DNA of 64,000 nucleotides, taken from assembly GCF_009765215.1 (NCBI RefSeq), contig NZ_VLNV01000004.1, forward strand, positions 248,001 through 312,000. Direction: 5' to 3'. Positions 61,733 through 64,000 of this stretch are shown here, in pieces. A program made the position numbers and the translations under genes. How positions within the stretch are numbered: the stretch's first letter is position 1; each line of letters opens with the position of its first letter. The DNA comes from Lysobacter prati (GTDB lineage Bacteria; Pseudomonadota; Gammaproteobacteria; Xanthomonadales; Xanthomonadaceae). The notes below the pieces were generated by a model. It was given only the letters and a program-made list of their open reading frames with translations. It did no database searches and was not told where the DNA came from.

Positions 61733-64000
61733 TTAGCCGCCCTGCCCCAGCGACGCGCGAATCTGCGCATCCACCGCCGCAATCGCCGTCATGTTCACCA
61801 CCCGGCGCGGCGTCGACGCCGGCGTCAGGATGTGTGCCGGCTTGTCCAAGCCCATCAGGATCGGCCCGATCGCCACGCCTTCGGTCATCACCCGCACCAT
61901 GTTGTAGGTGATGTTGGCCGCATCCAGGTTGGGCATCACGAACAGGTTGGCGCGGCCCTTGAGCAGCGTGTTCGGGAAGATGCGGTGGCGCAGCTCCTCG
62001 TCCCAGGCGGAGTCGGCCTGCATCTCGCCGTCCATCTCCAGCTTCGGCAAGCGCTGCTTGATCAGCTGGAAAGCCTTGCGCATCTTCGCCGCCGAGGCGT
62101 TGTCGTGGCTGCCGAAGTTGGAGTGCGACAGCAACGCCACCTTCGGCTCGATGCCGAACAGCTTCAGGCGGAAGCTCGCCTGCAGCGTCGCTTCGGCAAT
62201 CTGCTCGGCAGTCGGATCGCACTGCACGTGCGTGTCGAGGAAGAACCACACGCCCTGGTCGTTGATCACGCCGGTCATGGCCGCCGTGCCGGTCACGCCC
62301 GGGTCGAAGTCGAACACGCTGCGCAGGTAGCCCAGCTTCTTGTGGAAGCGACCCACCAGGCCGCAGATCATCGCGTCGGCTTCGCCACGCTCGACCATCA
62401 GCGCCGCGATCAGGGCCGGGCGCGAGCGCAGCAGGTTCTTCGCCGCTGCCGGGGTCACGCCGCGACGCTCGGTCAGGGCGTGGTAGGTCTGCCAGTAGTC
62501 GTTGAAGCGCGGGTCGTCGTTGATGTTGGTCAGTTCGAAATCGACGCCGACGCGCATGCGCAGGCCCAGGCGCTGGATGCGCGTGTCGATCACGTCCGGA
62601 CGGCCGATCAGGATCGGGAAGGCCAGGCCGTCGTCGATCACCGTCTGCACGGCGCGCAGCACGGTCTCTTCCTCGCCCTCGGCGTAGACCACGCGCTTGC
62701 GGTCGCTGCGGGCGCGGTCGTAGACCGGCTTCATCACCAGGCCGGTGCGGTAGATGAAGGTGCCGAGCTTTTCCTCGTAGGCGCGCATGTCCTCGATCGG
62801 ACGGTTGGCGATGCCCGACTCCATTGCCGCACGGGCCACGGCCGGGGCCAGCACCACCAGCAGGCGCGGGTCGAACGGGCGCGGAATAAGGTACTCGGCA
62901 CCGAAGGTCGGCACCTCACCACCATAGGCACTGCCCAGGTCGGACGATTCCATCCGCGCCAGCTTGGCGATCGCGCGCACGCAGGCGAGCTTCATCGCCT
63001 CGTTGATGCCGGTCGCGCCGACGTCGAGCGCGCCACGGAAAATGTAGGGGAAGCACAGCGCGTTGTTGACCTGGTTCGGGTAGTCCGAACGGCCGGTGGC
63101 AATGATGCAGTCCGGGCGGACCTTCTTGGCGTCCTCCGGCAGGATCTCCGGATACGGATTGGCCAGCGCCAGGATGATGGGCTTGTCGGCCATCGTGGCC
63201 ACCATCTCCGGCTTGAGGATGCCGCCGGCGGACAGGCCCAGGAAGATGTCGGCGCCTTCGACGATCTCGGCCAGCGTGCGCTGCGCGGTATCGCGTGCGT
63301 AGCGGGCCTTGTCCGGGTCCATGTGGTCGCGGCCGGCGTAGATCACGCCCTCGCGGTCGAAGGCGGTGATGTTCTCTTTCTTCACGCCCAGCGCGACCAG
63401 CATGTCCAGGCAGGCGATGCCGGCGGCACCGGCGCCGGTGGTGGCGATCCTGATGCTGCCGATGTCCTTGCCGACCACTTCCAGCGCGTTGATCACCGCC
63501 GCGCCGACGATGATCGCCGTGCCGTGCTGATCGTCGTGGAACACCGGGATCTTCATCCGCTCGCGCAGCTTGCGCTCGACGATGAAGCACTCCGGTGCCT
63601 TGATGTCTTCCAGGTTGATGCCGCCGAAGGTCGGCTCCAGGCTGGCGATGATGTCGACCAGCTTGTCCGGGTCGCGCTCGTCGATTTCGATGTCGAACAC
63701 GTCGATGCCGGCGAACTTCTGGAACAGCACACCCTTGCCTTCCATCACCGGCTTGCCGGCGAGCGGGCCGATGTCGCCCAAGCCGAGCACGGCGGTGCCG
63801 TTGCTGATCACCGCCACCAGGTTGCCGCGCGCGGTCAGTTCGCTGGCGCAGTTGGGGTCGGCGACGATCGCTTCGCAGGCGAAGGCCACGCCCGGCGAGT
63901 AGGCCAGGGCCAGGTCGCGCTGGGTGACCATCGGCTTGGTCGCGCTGACCTTGATCTTGCCGGGCGGGCTCAGGCGGTGGTAGTCGAGCGCGGCTTGCTT
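61733..64000 (-). CDS. maeB: NADP-dependent malic enzyme, MaeB type (5' end beyond window)
   Basis: At least 755 residues; the gene continues past the right edge, because coding sequence without a start runs to position 64000. The malic domain has [11 protein letters not shown] and DDQHGTA; the NAD(P)-binding region has TGAGAAGIA. The C-terminal part from about residue 420 of the visible protein is a phosphotransacetylase-like domain (FSGVADVID-type [23 protein letters not shown]), as in MaeB. Converts malate to pyruvate with NADPH. The PTA domain is regulatory in known members. Confidence 0.95.
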   Translation of the reverse strand, partial: KQAALDYHRLSPPGKIKVSATKPMVTQRDLALAYSPGVAFACEAIVADPNCASELTARGNLVAVISNGTAVLGLGDIGPLAGKPVMEGKGVLFQKFAGIDVFDIEIDERDPDKLVDIIASLEPTFGGINLEDIKAPECFIVERKLRERMKIPVFHDDQHGTAIIVGAAVINALEVVGKDIGSIRIATTGAGAAGIACLDMLVALGVKKENITAFDREGVIYAGRDHMDPDKARYARDTAQRTLAEIVEGADIFLGLSAGGILKPEMVATMADKPIILALANPYPEILPEDAKKVRPDCIIATGRSDYPNQVNNALCFPYIFRGALDVGATGINEAMKLACVRAIAKLARMESSDLGSAYGGEVPTFGAEYLIPRPFDPRLLVVLAPAVARAAMESGIANRPIEDMRAYEEKLGTFIYRTGLVMKPVYDRARSDRKRVVYAEGEEETVLRAVQTVIDDGLAFPILIGRPDVIDTRIQRLGLRMRVGVDFELTNINDDPRFNDYWQTYHALTERRGVTPAAAKNLLRSRPALIAALMVERGEADAMICGLVGRFHKKLGYLRSVFDFDPGVTGTAAMTGVINDQGVWFFLDTHVQCDPTAEQIAEATLQASFRLKLFGIEPKVALLSHSNFGSHDNASAAKMRKAFQLIKQRLPKLEMDGEMQADSAWDEELRHRIFPNTLLKGRANLFVMPNLDAANITYNMVRVMTEGVAIGPILMGLDKPAHILTPASTPRRVVNMTAIAAVDAQIRASLGQGG

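Overview
The window is GC-rich, densely packed, typical gammaproteobacterial chromosome. The gene set points to the Xanthomonadales, most likely a Lysobacter-like member of the Xanthomonadaceae (inference; no 16S gene is present). Supporting signs are a homodimeric-type pyruvate dehydrogenase E1, a YajQ protein next to a DUF1415 gene, many small proteins of families common in this order (DUF3016, DUF3297, DUF4019, DUF4031, DUF6249, RcnB-like), a TonB-dependent receptor, and many short intergenic palindromic repeats of two families. No rRNA operon, canonical tRNA, prophage, insertion sequence or CRISPR array was seen.

Layout. 1-9255: housekeeping. An alcohol dehydrogenase, yajQ-DUF1415, a translationally coupled rRNA-modification operon (RsmC/RlmG-like methyltransferase, RsuA-like pseudouridine synthase, HAD phosphatase), and an ABC transporter (YbbA/YbbP-like) divergent from a TesA-like esterase, the same order as in E. 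coli. 9256-12784: the most unusual region. An 1.1-kb leader holds a 37-codon ORF with an attenuator-like set of mutually exclusive hairpins and a strong terminator, then a block of strong hairpins, then two abutting tRNA-like modules that are not decoding tRNAs. A membrane-segment-free slipin (SPFH protein) and an RtcB RNA ligase follow. This looks like an RNA-repair locus with its own structured RNA and a translation-sensing switch. 12856-18574: a degenerate M29-type lipoprotein, an ECF sigma/anti-sigma pair, a secreted protein and an M28 peptidase. 18883-24291: an MFS transporter, a HipA-like kinase/DUF3037/small tyrosine phosphatase cluster, a cold-shock protein and several small conserved proteins.

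24288-38855: an ABC-2 exporter, an amidohydrolase, an RcnB-like protein, secreted and lipoproteins, an epimerase, an SDR/thiolase/TetR group, and assorted small genes. 39071-46868: an autotransporter with a long proline-rich repeat passenger, an MFS exporter with a palindromic putative operator, an AraC-type membrane regulator, an ODP-type metallo-hydrolase and a TonB-C-like secreted protein. 47007-53178: an SDR, a frameshifted membrane-anchored receiver-like gene, two TPR genes in tandem, and a lower-GC nuclease-helicase (DUF2075) that looks transferred and may be defensive. 53240-64000: aceE, an EF-hand protein head-to-head with a TonB-dependent receptor, a SpoIIE phosphatase / RsbW-like kinase / STAS partner-switching module, and a MaeB-type malic enzyme that runs off the window.

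How the parts work together. Central metabolism (aceE, maeB) and rRNA maturation are ordinary. The non-routine part is the slipin-RtcB locus. If the attenuator reads as the pairing suggests, poor translation of the leader ORF (for example after tRNA damage) would let transcription through into the tRNA-like RNA and the ligase. Function throughout is inferred from sequence motifs read by eye.
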